In this document: positions 1 to 10,145 of the stretch, piece by piece
How the letters are laid out: the number at the start of each line of letters is the position of its first letter
Numbering within the stretch: position 1 is the stretch's first letter
Origin: JAAYJT01 sp037446395
GTDB taxonomy: Bacteria > Bacteroidota > Bacteroidia > Bacteroidales > JAAYJT01
DNA: 64,000 nucleotides
Direction: 5' to 3'
Assembly: GCA_037446395.1 (NCBI GenBank)
Contig: JBBIIP010000008.1
Span: 1 to 64,000 of the forward strand
Made by a program: the position numbers and the translations under genes
The notes under the pieces: model-generated
What the model was told of the DNA's origin: nothing
Database searches by the model: none
Seen by the model: the letters and a program-made list of their open reading frames with translations, nothing else

Positions 1-378
1 GAAAAATGCGTAGAAATGCGGCAAAGGCGTTTACGTCTGGGAGAAACCGGTGCTATCAGCCAAAACAGGATAATGAAGAGCTGCAAGCATAGCACTGGTT
101 TCAACCAATACTTTGCCTGCAGTTCAAGTATTTTTCAAGAGCGGGAGGGCGATTGTTTTGGCGAGTGCTTTTGGTTCTTTTGTCACGACAAAAGAACAAA
201 GAAAGATTAAATATTGAGAAGAAGATACACCTCGAGGCAAGTTTAATTGAAGAATTGTTGCAATAGCTTGGAAGCCATGGCCTGATGAGCGGATATGAGA
301 TTTTCGTTTGTGACTAAAGTCTGAGTGAATCAACAATGAACAGGATATATTGTGGCCGCTTGATACTATATGAAACAC
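1..378. other. intergenic region without a supported gene
   Basis: No reading frame here looks like a protein. The short open frames on both strands have low-complexity translations and no start context. The notable content is a palindromic repeat at 174-197 and the M16 promoter just after the region. The upstream neighbour lies outside the window. Confidence 0.6.
174..197. repeat. 24-bp palindrome, possible REP-like element
   Basis: An 11-bp arm (GTTCTTTTGTC, 174-184) is followed by a 2-nt loop and its exact reverse complement (187-197). No T-run follows on the plus strand, so it is not a standard terminator. From memory, similar GTTCTTTTGTC/GACAAAAGAAC palindromes recur between genes in many Bacteroidetes. 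A second copy was not found in this window. Confidence 0.5.
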
Positions 379-386
379 TACCTTTG
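379..386 (+). promoter_or_regulatory. -7 promoter element of the M16 protease genes
   Basis: TACCTTTG matches the Bacteroidetes -7 consensus TAnnTTTG. Transcription would begin near 393, about 30 nt before the ATG at 423. This rules out an upstream in-frame ATG at 336 as the start. A TTG lies 16 nt upstream as a possible -33 element. Confidence 0.55.
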
Positions 387-422
387 CACCCCAAAACCTT
401 ACAACGACAGCCGCAAAAGCAG

Positions 423-1664
423 ATGATACAATTCGATAAATTCCGGCTCGATAATGGGCTAAGAGTGCTTGTGCATCAAGATTATACAACTCCCATTGTT
501 GCTTACAATGTGCTTTACGATGTAGGCTCGCGCGATGAAGACCCCGCGAAAACAGGTTTTGCCCATTTGTTTGAACACCTGATGTTCGGTGGATCTAAGA
601 ACATTCCCGTGTATGATGAACCCCTCGAAAAGGTGGGAGGCGAAAATAATGCCTTTACCTCAAACGATATTACCAGCTATTTTATAACCCTTCCAAAATC
701 CAATCTCGAAACTGCCTTCTGGCTCGAGTCGGATCGTATGCTGGATTTGGCATTTTCGCGCAAAAGCCTCAATGTACAGCGCAAGGTGGTGATGGAAGAA
801 TTCAGGCAAACCCATTTGAATCAACCCTATGGCGATGCCTGGTTGTTACTGCGCCCTCTTGCCTATCGAACTCATCCCTACCGATGGGCTACGATAGGTG
901 CCGATATTCAGCACATTGCTGATGCACGCATGGCTGATGTGAGGGATTTTTATGGTCGGTTCTATCATCCGGCTAATGCCATACTTACAATTGCCGGGCC
1001 TGTTGAAGCAGAAGAAGTGAAACACCTATGCAATAAATGGTTCGCTGATATCCCCGGCGGGCTGCCCAATTTGCACAAAATTTCTCCGGAAGGACCCCAA
1101 ACCGAGGGCAGAAAGAAGGAAGTTGAACGCAATGTACCACATGATGCTATATACAAGGCCTGGCATATTGCGGCAAGGTTAGACGCAAACTACTATATAG
1201 CCGACCTGGTGAGCGATATATTGTCAGGCGGTGATTCGTCGCGATTATTTATCGAATTGGTGAAAAAGCAGCAACTGTTCAGCGATGTGAATGCCTATAT
1301 AACCGGAAGCATTGACCCCGGATTGTTTGTAATCACCGGAAAACTGATGGAGGGAGCCACTATCCAGCAAGGAGAAGCTGCGATAGAATCTGAACTATCG
1401 AAACTCCGGCTACAGCCAGTGAATGAACGCGAGTTGCAGAAAGTCAAAAACCGTATTGAATCAATCACTACTTTTTCAGAGATGAAAGTGCTGGAAAAAG
1501 CCTTAAATCTCAGCTATTATGAATTGCTGGGCGATGCTGGCATGATCAATAGCGAAGTTGAGAAGTATCAACAGATAACACCTGATCAGATAGTTACTTT
1601 TTCAAAAAATACCCTAACCGATACCAACTGCTCCACCCTTTATTATCATGCAAGAAAAAATTAA
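423..1664 (+). CDS. M16 family zinc metallopeptidase, catalytic subunit
   Basis: A 413-residue M16 (pitrilysin/processing-peptidase-like) protease. The inverted zinc motif HxxEH is intact at His48-Glu51-His52, with a likely third ligand at Glu125/126 in VVMEEFR. It lacks the complete Arg/Tyr substrate-binding pair typical of the partner subunit: the position after SSRL reads FIELVKKQQ rather than LRExxGLxY. The start at 423 is preferred over an in-frame ATG at 336 because a good -7 promoter lies between them and the protein then begins directly at the family core. No signal peptide was seen, so the location may be cytoplasmic or periplasmic. The stop overlaps the start of the next M16 gene by 17 nt, implying translational coupling and an obligate heterodimer. 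Confidence 0.9.
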   Translation: MIQFDKFRLDNGLRVLVHQDYTTPIVAYNVLYDVGSRDEDPAKTGFAHLFEHLMFGGSKNIPVYDEPLEKVGGENNAFTSNDITSYFITLPKSNLETAFWLESDRMLDLAFSRKSLNVQRKVVMEEFRQTHLNQPYGDAWLLLRPLAYRTHPYRWATIGADIQHIADARMADVRDFYGRFYHPANAILTIAGPVEAEEVKHLCNKWFADIPGGLPNLHKISPEGPQTEGRKKEVERNVPHDAIYKAWHIAARLDANYYIADLVSDILSGGDSSRLFIELVKKQQLFSDVNAYITGSIDPGLFVITGKLMEGATIQQGEAAIESELSKLRLQPVNERELQKVKNRIESITTFSEMKVLEKALNLSYYELLGDAGMINSEVEKYQQITPDQIVTFSKNTLTDTNCSTLYYHARKN

Positions 1665-2943
1665 GCACCATTATCGTAAAATAGCCCCACCCTCTGTATT
1701 GGTTGAGTTCAACTCGGCACTCGACAGTCGGATGTTGAGTCTGAGTAATGGCATTTTAGTACATCTGGTTAGTTGCGGGACACAGGAGGTAATGCGCATA
1801 GAACTGGGTTTTAAGGCAGGCAGTTGGTATCAGCCTGCAAAATCTGTGGCTACGGCAACTAATATGCTTATTCCAAACGGCACATCGAAGCACACGGCTG
1901 ATCAAATAGCCGAATATTTTGAATTTTATGGGTCTCATGTCGAAACGAATACTGAAAAGGATCATGCCTATATTACTTTATACACACTGAATAAGTACTA
2001 TAAAAATACACTGCCCATGCTAGCCGAGGTATTAATGGATGCCATTTTCCCCGATGAAGAGGTTGTGATTTATCGAAAAACTAAAAAACAAGCCCTGAGT
2101 GTAAACCTCCAAAAAGTGAAATACCTTGCCCGGATAAATTTCAACGAGCAAATTTTTGGCAAGGGTCACCCCTATGGCATGCGATTGCATTTCGAAGACA
2201 TCGACAGGCTTGAAGCAGAACTATTGCGGGAGTTCCACCGGAAGTTTTATCGCTCGGAGAACTGTTTTATATTTGTCAGCGGATTGCTTCCCCCAGGCTT
2301 TGAAAAAGAAATGGAATTCTATTTTGGCCAGTTGCCGGGCAATCGTGAACCCTCCCCAAGCCCTCCCGCATACTCCATTGAGTCATCATTAGAACAAAAG
2401 CAATTTGTTTCTTTGCCAAATAACACCCAATCGGCACTACGCATCGGCAAAGCCACAATTAACCGTACTCATCCCGACTACCAGGGGTTGTCGGTACTTA
2501 ACACGATGCTTGGCGGGTATTTTGGTTCGAGGCTGATGAAAAATCTTCGAGAAGACAAGGGCTTTACTTATGGAATAAGCTCTGCGCTGCTGTCGCTTCA
2601 GCAAAGCGGCATGTTGGTTATTGCAAGTGAGGTGGGGGCATCAAAGCGGGAGAGAGCAGTAAAAGAAATCTATAAAGAAATACGCAAACTCAAACAAGAG
2701 CCGGTGCCAGACGAAGAACTGAACCTTGTAAGGAATTATATGTTAGGTGCGCTAATGAGAGGACTAGACGGGCCTTTTGCAGTGGCTGAGCGTTTGCGGG
2801 GGGCTTATGAATATGGCCAGGGTAAAGATTATTTTTATGCCTATGCACAGACCATCCGCCTTATTACCTCGTCCAGATTACTTGAACTTGCAAATCAGTA
2901 CCTGGATGAAAAGTCATTGTTCGAAACAGTGGCAGGGGTATAA
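1648..2943 (+). CDS. M16 family peptidase, non-catalytic partner subunit
   Basis: A 431-residue M16 protein with no HxxEH motif, so it should be catalytically silent. It carries the complementary element GSRLMKNLREDKGFTYG (about residues 293-309), whose Arg and Tyr position the substrate in known two-chain M16B proteases. The ATG lies inside the end of the preceding gene (17-nt overlap). Catalytic and substrate-binding residues are therefore split between two coupled genes, as in bacterial heterodimeric M16B enzymes. The physiological substrate is unknown. Confidence 0.88.
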   Translation: MQEKIKHHYRKIAPPSVLVEFNSALDSRMLSLSNGILVHLVSCGTQEVMRIELGFKAGSWYQPAKSVATATNMLIPNGTSKHTADQIAEYFEFYGSHVETNTEKDHAYITLYTLNKYYKNTLPMLAEVLMDAIFPDEEVVIYRKTKKQALSVNLQKVKYLARINFNEQIFGKGHPYGMRLHFEDIDRLEAELLREFHRKFYRSENCFIFVSGLLPPGFEKEMEFYFGQLPGNREPSPSPPAYSIESSLEQKQFVSLPNNTQSALRIGKATINRTHPDYQGLSVLNTMLGGYFGSRLMKNLREDKGFTYGISSALLSLQQSGMLVIASEVGASKRERAVKEIYKEIRKLKQEPVPDEELNLVRNYMLGALMRGLDGPFAVAERLRGAYEYGQGKDYFYAYAQTIRLITSSRLLELANQYLDEKSLFETVAGV

Positions 2944-2966
2944 TTTATTAACTGCCAAATCTAGCC

Positions 2967-5900
2967 TCACCTATTGATTATCAGCTTTCTGAATATTCTC
3001 CCCTGCGGATATTCGACGTGCAGAAAATATATTCCATTTTCCAAATGCCCCAAGGGGAGTGTGTAAACAGGCTTCATTGCTGTTGTTGTTGAATGCGTTT
3101 GCAAATAGACTATCCTGCCTTCTAAGTCATAAACGGCAAAAGAAAACTGACTGGGTGCATTGCTTCTTACCCGCACACCAAAAACACCATGCGATGGATT
3201 TGGATAAATATCAAACAAAAAGGGCTGACCAAGGCTTTCGAGGCTCGTTGTGTTTTTCAGATAGAGGCTTTTTATGATGGTCAGGGCACTTTCTCCGCAT
3301 GAGTTGATAGACTTTGCTTTTATATTCAATTGTCCGATAAATGTTTGATTCCAGGTGATTTGTATCGTGTTTCCACTAGACGAAATAGTTCCGGCGCCGG
3401 GCGGATCAAGTATCCAAAGGTGTGATGTGGCATAATGGCCCGGAACGATGTTGAATATTGAGATGGGTTGTAGTATAATATCAATCGTGTCAGGAACAGA
3501 CCCAAGTTGGGGAGGTAATGGCAAAGGATGAACGGCCAGTGTAATTTCACTCGCATTCATGCGATAGCAGCCCGTCATATCGGTTACAAAATGAATTTTG
3601 TAAACAGTAGTTTCGATGGGTTGAACAAATATCTTATAGGGAGATTGGCTCACAAAATGGAGCTGATTTAGTGGTCCGAAGTTGATTACCCAGGGCGATA
3701 CTCCTTGTAGCACGATGTTTAATTCTGCCTGAGCACCCTGACAAATTGAAGCCGGACCAGACATGTTGGCCTGGGGCAGCTCGCGAAAAACAACCCTGGC
3801 GTTGTCTGAAACACTACCGCATGGGCCATTTCCCATCACGGTGATTGTCAGGGTGACACTGCCAACAATAAAATCCAGATTTCCGGGAATGTAAGTGGCA
3901 TTTAAGCTGTATGGGTTATCAAAATTACCGCTTCCGGATGTCGTCCACAGGGCGGAGGAATAGTTGCTTGCCAGCGGCTGAAGCACAACATCAGAGTTTT
4001 TACAGACAACTATTTCATCGAATATATCAACAGAGGCGGATGGAACCAGGCTAAGGCACATTTGAGAGGAAGCATCGCCGCAAGGCAAAATTCCTTTAAC
4101 GGTTAATGTGAGTGTAACCAATCCAAATGCAATGTCGGCTTCACCAGGCATATAATTCGTGTGCAAAGCATTTGGGTTTTCGAATACTCCATCCCCGGAG
4201 CTTATCCAGGTGATTGATGCATGGTTGTGTGCTTCTGCAACTTGAGTCAGAAATGGAATGTTGGAGCAAAGCAGTGTATCCCTGCCAGCCCGGGCAATTG
4301 CTCCCGGGCGAATATAGAGCGTCAATTCATCGTATACAGGTTCCTCCCCAGTTCTTTTAGCAGTTAAACGCAACACTGCCTTCCCTTTAGACAGGTCCTG
4401 GGTGCCGGGAATATACAATGCATTTGCTAATGTTTGGTTTAGTATAATTCCGTTGCCTGAAGTGGACCAAAGCAGGCTGTCATAGTTCATTGCAATGGCC
4501 TCAAGCTGATGTGCTTTGCCGCTGCACGCTGTTGTATCGGGGCCTGCATACACTGCAGTAACAAGCCTTCGAGGCAAGGCAATATTATCTAGCCATGCGG
4601 CATCCCTTCCTCCGTTAACAGAGTCGTTTTTCACATAATCCCAACGGATCTGTTTAATTCCGGGAGTAATAGAATACATCACACTTTGCCAGGATAGCTC
4701 GCCCGACCATTGACCCATCAATTCATTGTCAATATAAAATTTTAGGTAATCATTGTCTTGCTGTGATGAAACCATATATTTGAATGAAATGAAATCATCT
4801 TTTGGCACAGTCATCTTCAACGCAAGGCTACTTGTCTGATTATGGTTTATGTTGCCCGACCGGGCAGCATACAATCCTTCAAAAGCATCCTGACTTGTAA
4901 TAGTCCACGGTTGAGTTCCTTCAAAAGTCCAGTTAAAGCTCGTGAAGTCTGCCGATTCAAAGTCTTCAATCACGCTTCCGATTTTTTGAATATACTGCTT
5001 TTGAAAAGTGTAGTTTCCGGAGTTGATATTCAAGAAAAAGACAGCATTTGATCCAACAGGCGCTCCTGGCAAAACTGTAATTCGGAAATTCGCTCGGATA
5101 AAAGTCTCGGCATCAATACTCCCCTGCCCGGGGGCATAATCATGAATAATAATATTCGGATTTGAGGTGCTAAGGTTGGCCTGAACATCATCTGCCTTCA
5201 TTTTACCTGTGTTTATCAAAGGAAATTGAATAATGGCAGTTTCTGACGGGTCGAGATTATTGTTCGCATTCCCCAGAGCATCTATTATTGTCAGGCCTCC
5301 AGCACCCAAAACAGGTGTATATGCAAAGGTTTTGAAATGGCTGCTCCATGAAGAAATGTCGTTGCTGGCAATAAGAGAAAATTTAATGGCATGGCCATTG
5401 GGAACGTTTGGCGAAACATGAAATCTAAAAGCATTTTCTTTGAAAATGATGCTTCCCGGGTCGAAATTCCCAAATATCTCCACACTGTCAGAAATGGTAA
5501 TGAAAGATGAATTGACCCTGAGTACAACTTTAATATTCGGTTGAGGTTGTTGGGATTTATTTATCAGCCCAAGAGAACACATTACTGTTTCGCCCGGGTT
5601 AATTCTGCCATCCTGGTTGCCAATAGAGTCAACAAAAAAATGCGAATGATAATACGGCCCCGGTGGGTTTGTGCTATTTACGGCAGCAAGGGCATCAACA
5701 CGCCCTGAACCATAAACATTGTTTTTTACTGGTGCCAACTGCGCCGCTGTTTGTTCAAGAATCTGCGAAACGATCGCGGGCTCCGTAAACAGGTTCTTCG
5801 ATAGCATCAAGGCCATTACACCTGCAACACACGGAGTTGCCATTGATGTGCCACTCTTGACAGTATATCCTGTATTGCTGTCGTGGCGCAGCGATTTAAC

Positions 5901-7151
5901 GCTGACCCCGGGAGCAACTACATCGGGTCGGATTAACCCAATTCCCGGATTTAGCGGAAAATCGCGATAGCCTGGTATTGCCAGCCAGGTAACGGGGCCA
6001 CGTGCCGAAAAACCTGCAATTGAGTCAGCGCCATTAACCGCGCCGACACAGACTGCCGCCGAGGTGCTTCCGGCAGCGGTTTGATGTGGATGTAGCCAGG
6101 GCGGAGGGCAATCGCCCGGAGTTCTTACATTATCGGGTATCGGATATGTTGCCAGCTGATTCCCTTCGTTTCCTGCAGCCACCGCAGCAACCACACCTGC
6201 AGCCAGGCAATTTTTCATGGCGTTGCGCCAGGTAGCCCGGTCAGGATTCCATGCATGCAACCAGCCCAAAGACATGCTTAATACATGGGCGCCATTTTCC
6301 ATGGCGAATTGGATGGCAGCCCAAATTCCGCTTTCGAAGCCGCTTCCGTTGGCACTGAGTACTTTAAGAGCCATGAGTTTGGCACCCGGAGCAATTCCAC
6401 ATTGGGTGCCTGAGGCCCCCGATGCAGCCACAATTCCGGCACAATGTGTGCCGTGTCCATTGTCGTCGTGGGGGTTGTTGTTGTTCGCTATGAAGTTCCA
6501 CCCATAGAGCGGATAATCGGGAGTGGTCCAAAGATTACCAATCAAATCAGCATGATTGTAGTTAATTCCCGAATCCAACACCGCCACAACAACACCATTG
6601 CCCGTATATCCTTGTGCCCACACCGCAGGAGCGCTGATGTTGGCGACATGATAAGGAATCTCTTTGCCTGATTCGTCAATTTTCCAGAGGCTGGTACCTG
6701 ATGTTACAGCATCTATCAATACCCTCTCCTCATCAATATCTATACGCTCTAAATCCGGGTGCAAGGCAAGCTGAAATATTGCCTTTGGCATCGCATAGCA
6801 ATTTATGACATTGGCAATCCAGAGCGAATTTATTTCAGCTACTTCACCCACCCTGGCATAGGACAGGAGTAGTTCAAACAGGCTGCGCTGGCTGCGGGAG
6901 GAGAAGAACTTCAGTTCGGACACCAGGTGATTGCGCAGTGCATCGTTTGAAAAGTTTTGCTTTTTATGAAGGTATTCCTCGACATCAAATTGTTGTTTCA
7001 ACCTGATATTGATTTTTATCAAACCGTTGGATGAAGATTTATTTAGTTCAAGCCTCAGGTCATTTGTGATTGGGGTTGTTTCAGGAATGACCTCCGCGCT
7101 TGAAGCACTTGCAATTATGAAAAATGTCAGAAAAGCCAGAACCCTTTTCAT
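2967..7151 (-). CDS. secreted subtilisin-like S8 serine protease with T9SS type A sorting domain
   Basis: A 1394-residue exported protease. A signal peptide (MKRVLAFLTFFIIASASSA) supports the start at 7151 over an in-frame ATG ten codons upstream. The S8 triad is complete: Asp193 (VLDSGIN), His233 (NGHGTHCAG) and Ser436 (SGTSMATP), with the oxyanion Asn in VAAGNEGN. After the catalytic domain come CARDB-like segments (DSIGNQDGRINPGE), a jelly-roll stretch, and three tandem units of about 85-90 residues sharing W.(S/T)SG.G and Y(I/M)PG. The last 85 or so residues (FDIYPNPSHGVF to KLIINR) form a T9SS type A sorting domain, so the protein should cross the outer membrane and be attached or released. 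Gln is absent at the predicted +1 position (Glu instead). It is convergent with the M16 pair. Confidence 0.93.
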   Translation of the reverse strand: MKRVLAFLTFFIIASASSAEVIPETTPITNDLRLELNKSSSNGLIKINIRLKQQFDVEEYLHKKQNFSNDALRNHLVSELKFFSSRSQRSLFELLLSYARVGEVAEINSLWIANVINCYAMPKAIFQLALHPDLERIDIDEERVLIDAVTSGTSLWKIDESGKEIPYHVANISAPAVWAQGYTGNGVVVAVLDSGINYNHADLIGNLWTTPDYPLYGWNFIANNNNPHDDNGHGTHCAGIVAASGASGTQCGIAPGAKLMALKVLSANGSGFESGIWAAIQFAMENGAHVLSMSLGWLHAWNPDRATWRNAMKNCLAAGVVAAVAAGNEGNQLATYPIPDNVRTPGDCPPPWLHPHQTAAGSTSAAVCVGAVNGADSIAGFSARGPVTWLAIPGYRDFPLNPGIGLIRPDVVAPGVSVKSLRHDSNTGYTVKSGTSMATPCVAGVMALMLSKNLFTEPAIVSQILEQTAAQLAPVKNNVYGSGRVDALAAVNSTNPPGPYYHSHFFVDSIGNQDGRINPGETVMCSLGLINKSQQPQPNIKVVLRVNSSFITISDSVEIFGNFDPGSIIFKENAFRFHVSPNVPNGHAIKFSLIASNDISSWSSHFKTFAYTPVLGAGGLTIIDALGNANNNLDPSETAIIQFPLINTGKMKADDVQANLSTSNPNIIIHDYAPGQGSIDAETFIRANFRITVLPGAPVGSNAVFFLNINSGNYTFQKQYIQKIGSVIEDFESADFTSFNWTFEGTQPWTITSQDAFEGLYAARSGNINHNQTSSLALKMTVPKDDFISFKYMVSSQQDNDYLKFYIDNELMGQWSGELSWQSVMYSITPGIKQIRWDYVKNDSVNGGRDAAWLDNIALPRRLVTAVYAGPDTTACSGKAHQLEAIAMNYDSLLWSTSGNGIILNQTLANALYIPGTQDLSKGKAVLRLTAKRTGEEPVYDELTLYIRPGAIARAGRDTLLCSNIPFLTQVAEAHNHASITWISSGDGVFENPNALHTNYMPGEADIAFGLVTLTLTVKGILPCGDASSQMCLSLVPSASVDIFDEIVVCKNSDVVLQPLASNYSSALWTTSGSGNFDNPYSLNATYIPGNLDFIVGSVTLTITVMGNGPCGSVSDNARVVFRELPQANMSGPASICQGAQAELNIVLQGVSPWVINFGPLNQLHFVSQSPYKIFVQPIETTVYKIHFVTDMTGCYRMNASEITLAVHPLPLPPQLGSVPDTIDIILQPISIFNIVPGHYATSHLWILDPPGAGTISSSGNTIQITWNQTFIGQLNIKAKSINSCGESALTIIKSLYLKNTTSLESLGQPFLFDIYPNPSHGVFGVRVRSNAPSQFSFAVYDLEGRIVYLQTHSTTTAMKPVYTLPLGHLENGIYFLHVEYPQGRIFRKLIINR

Positions 7152-7244
7152 TGCCGTTTTATTCCGGGTTTGAGCAACCATATCGGGGAATTTGACCTGC
7201 TAAAAACTGATTTCAATTATTTCCCTCCTTGACAATTTAATTAC

Positions 7245-7252
7245 CAAAATTA
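7245..7252 (-). promoter_or_regulatory. -7 promoter element of the subtilisin gene
   Basis: On the minus strand this reads TAATTTTG, a match to TAnnTTTG, about 95 nt upstream of the start at 7151. No clear TTG was found at the -33 distance. Confidence 0.4.
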
Positions 7253-7356
7253 CTGATAATCTCAATCTGAAATTATAAAGAAATGCGAACAGCACCATTA
7301 ATATTATCTCTATAAAAGTTGCATTATGCCAATGAGTGAGGGTAATGGCCCTGTTG

Positions 7357-10140
7357 CTAATGTGCTTCGAGCCAGTTCTGACCTGTGTTCATATCAGTCT
7401 CAACAGGAACTTCAAGCAACACGGCGGTTTTCATTTTTTCGGCAACAATTTGTTTCATTATTTCTATCTCGCTGCGATGAACGTCAAAAACGAGCTCATC
7501 GTGCACCTGCAGGATCATACGCGAGTGTAAGCCTTGTTTCTCAATTTCCTCGTATATATTGATCATTGCAATCTTAATCATGTCAGCCGCCGAACCCTGA
7601 ATTGGGGCATTGATGGCGTTGCGTTCTGCAAAGCTGCGTACGTTGTTGTTGCTGCTGTTGATATCTCGCAGATATCGCCTTCGCCTCATCATGGTTTCGA
7701 CATAGCCGTGCCTGCGGGCAAAAGCGACCTGGCTTTCCATGAATTTTTTGATACCCGGGTATTTAATAAAATACTGGCTGATAATATCGCTGGCTTCAGT
7801 CCTGGAAATATTGAGCCTTTCAGAAAGGCCAAAGGCCGATATGCCATATATGATTCCAAAATTCACAGTTTTGGCATTTCGGCGCATGTCGCGCGTAACA
7901 TTCTCAAGTGCGACATTATAAATTCGCGAAGCGGTAGCGGCATGAATATCCTTGTTCTGCCGAAAGTCATCAATCATGTTTGTATCGCCACTCAATGAGG
8001 CAATAATTCTTAATTCGATTTGGGAATAATCGGCTGAAAGCAGGATATAGTCTTCGTTGCGGGGGATAAATGCCTTACGAATTTCGCGCCCTCGCTCGGT
8101 GCGTATCGGGATATTCTGAAGGTTGGGATTGTTTGAACTGAGCCGACCTGTCGAAGCTACAGCCTGATTGTAGCTGGTATGAATGCGGCCGGTGCGGTTA
8201 TTTACCAGCGCAGGCAATGCATCAACATAGGTTGATTTGAGTTTGGTTAGCGAGCGATAATCGAGTATAAGTTGCACAATCGGGTGCTTGTTTATCAATT
8301 TCGAAAGAACATCCTCAGCGGTGCTATGTTGTTTCGTGCTTGTTTGCTTTGGTTTGGTTGCTATTTTAATCCTGTCGAATAGCACTTCGCCAAGTTGTTT
8401 GGGCGATGCAATATTGAACATCATGCCAGCAGTCTCAAAAATCAGTTTTTCGGTTTCAAGGATTTCTTTCTGAAGATGGCCGGAGTATTCCTTCAAGGTT
8501 TCAATATCCAGCTTCACTCCCTCTGTTTCCATACTTGCAAGCACCGGCACTAACGGAATCTCAATGTTTTCGAATAGTGCGAAGCAATTATTTTCGACCA
8601 GCATTGGTTCGAAAACATTCCTGAGTTGCAAAGTAATATCTGCATCTTCGCAAGCATACTCCCGAAGCAAGTCAGAACTCACCTGTCGCATATTGCCTTG
8701 ATTCCGGCCTTTTTTACCGATGAGTGATTCAATCGAAACCGGTTGGTAATTCAGATAGGCCCGGGCCATATAATCCATGCTGTGGCGCAAATCAGGCTGC
8801 AGCAGGTAATGTGCAAGCATGGTGTCGAACAGCTTTCCATTCACCTGAATGTCGTAATATTTCAGCATGGATATATCGAATTTCAGGTTTTGCCCTGTTT
8901 TTTCAATTTTCTGGTCTTCGAACAGGGGTTTGAATTCTTGCACAATATCCAGGGCCTGGTAGTAGTTTTCCGGTAACATAACGCACCACCCTTCATGGGG
9001 TGCAACAGAGAAAGACAAGCACACAAGTTCTGAGCTGTGCGTGTTAAGGCCTGTAGTTTCAGTGTCGAAGCAAAAATTACTTGTGTTCTTCAATTTTTCG
9101 ATCAACTGCTTGCGCTGAGATGGTGTTTCAACAAGGTGGTATTGGTGAGGTGTATTTTGAATTGTGCGCTCAGTTTCAGAATCATGCTGTGGGGGATCAA
9201 CCAGATCGAAAAGCTTGCCCTGAATCGCCGCCCCCCCACTGGCGGCTTTCTTTTCCTCAATTGGCAGCTCATTAAGCACCCTGGCCGCAAATGCTTTAAA
9301 CTCCAACTCATCCAATACTTTTTTTAGATATTCTCGATTGGGTTGCTCAATTTCCAGTGCTTTTTCGTCAAATCCGATGGGAACTTCAAGGATAATGGTT
9401 GCCAGTTGTTTCGAAGTAAGGGCCTGTTGCCAGTGATTCTCGACTTTTTCGCGTAGCTTCTCGTTTTTAATTTCCTTGCGATTTTCGAGCAAATTCTCAA
9501 CTGAGCCAAATTCTGCCAAAAGCTTACGTGCTGTCACCTCTCCCACTCCGGGTATTCCCGGAATATTGTCCGAAGCATCACCGGCAAGGCCAAGGAAATC
9601 AATTACCTGCTCAGGCCTTTCAACTCCAAATTTTTCACAAATTTCTTTCACTCCCATCACTATGGCTTTTTCGCCGAATTTAGCCGGTTTGTAGATCAAA
9701 ATATTGTCTGTTACCAACTGGCCAAAATCTTTATCAGGAGTCATCATAAGTACCTTAAAACCCTGCGCTTCGGCTTTTTTTGCCAAGGTTCCAATCACAT
9801 CATCGGCTTCGTATCCATCCACTGCCAGAATAGGAATATTGAATGCCTGAATCAGCTCGATAATCCATGGAATTGATGTTGAAAGATCTTCGGGCATGGC
9901 TTCACGGTTGGCTTTGTAAGCTGCAAATTCATCATGCCTCACTGTGGGGGCCATGGTATCGAAGGCCACGCCAATGTGCGTTGGCCTTTCGTTTTTCAGG
10001 ACATCAAATAAGGTATTGGCAAAACCCAGTATAGCACTTGTATTTAAGCCTTTGCTGTTAATTCTGGGGGTTTTGTTTAATGCATAGTAGGCCCGGTAAA
10101 TCAAGGCCATGGCATCAAGCAGAAATAGTGTTTTTTGCAT
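7357..10140 (-). CDS. polA: DNA polymerase I
   Basis: A 927-residue enzyme with all three Pol I parts, acting in Okazaki-fragment processing and repair. The 5'-3' exonuclease lies at about residues 1-300 (helix-hairpin-helix in GIPGVGEVTARKLL). The 3'-5' exonuclease starts near 350 and keeps its metal ligands (FDTETTGLN; YACEDAD), so proofreading looks active. The polymerase domain shows motif A (LSADYSQIELR, near 700), motif B (RRNAKTVNFGIIYG, near 757) and motif C (LQVHDELVF, near 878). Length is normal for the family. It lies 5 bp downstream of a small zinc-ribbon gene on the same strand, so the two are probably cotranscribed. Confidence 0.97.
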   Translation of the reverse strand: MQKTLFLLDAMALIYRAYYALNKTPRINSKGLNTSAILGFANTLFDVLKNERPTHIGVAFDTMAPTVRHDEFAAYKANREAMPEDLSTSIPWIIELIQAFNIPILAVDGYEADDVIGTLAKKAEAQGFKVLMMTPDKDFGQLVTDNILIYKPAKFGEKAIVMGVKEICEKFGVERPEQVIDFLGLAGDASDNIPGIPGVGEVTARKLLAEFGSVENLLENRKEIKNEKLREKVENHWQQALTSKQLATIILEVPIGFDEKALEIEQPNREYLKKVLDELEFKAFAARVLNELPIEEKKAASGGAAIQGKLFDLVDPPQHDSETERTIQNTPHQYHLVETPSQRKQLIEKLKNTSNFCFDTETTGLNTHSSELVCLSFSVAPHEGWCVMLPENYYQALDIVQEFKPLFEDQKIEKTGQNLKFDISMLKYYDIQVNGKLFDTMLAHYLLQPDLRHSMDYMARAYLNYQPVSIESLIGKKGRNQGNMRQVSSDLLREYACEDADITLQLRNVFEPMLVENNCFALFENIEIPLVPVLASMETEGVKLDIETLKEYSGHLQKEILETEKLIFETAGMMFNIASPKQLGEVLFDRIKIATKPKQTSTKQHSTAEDVLSKLINKHPIVQLILDYRSLTKLKSTYVDALPALVNNRTGRIHTSYNQAVASTGRLSSNNPNLQNIPIRTERGREIRKAFIPRNEDYILLSADYSQIELRIIASLSGDTNMIDDFRQNKDIHAATASRIYNVALENVTRDMRRNAKTVNFGIIYGISAFGLSERLNISRTEASDIISQYFIKYPGIKKFMESQVAFARRHGYVETMMRRRRYLRDINSSNNNVRSFAERNAINAPIQGSAADMIKIAMINIYEEIEKQGLHSRMILQVHDELVFDVHRSEIEIMKQIVAEKMKTAVLLEVPVETDMNTGQNWLEAH

Positions 10141-10145
10141 CGTTG

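Noticed and set aside
124..489. 121-codon reverse frame at the window start
   Set aside because: It is antisense to the M16 gene start and its promoter and shows no recognisable domain.
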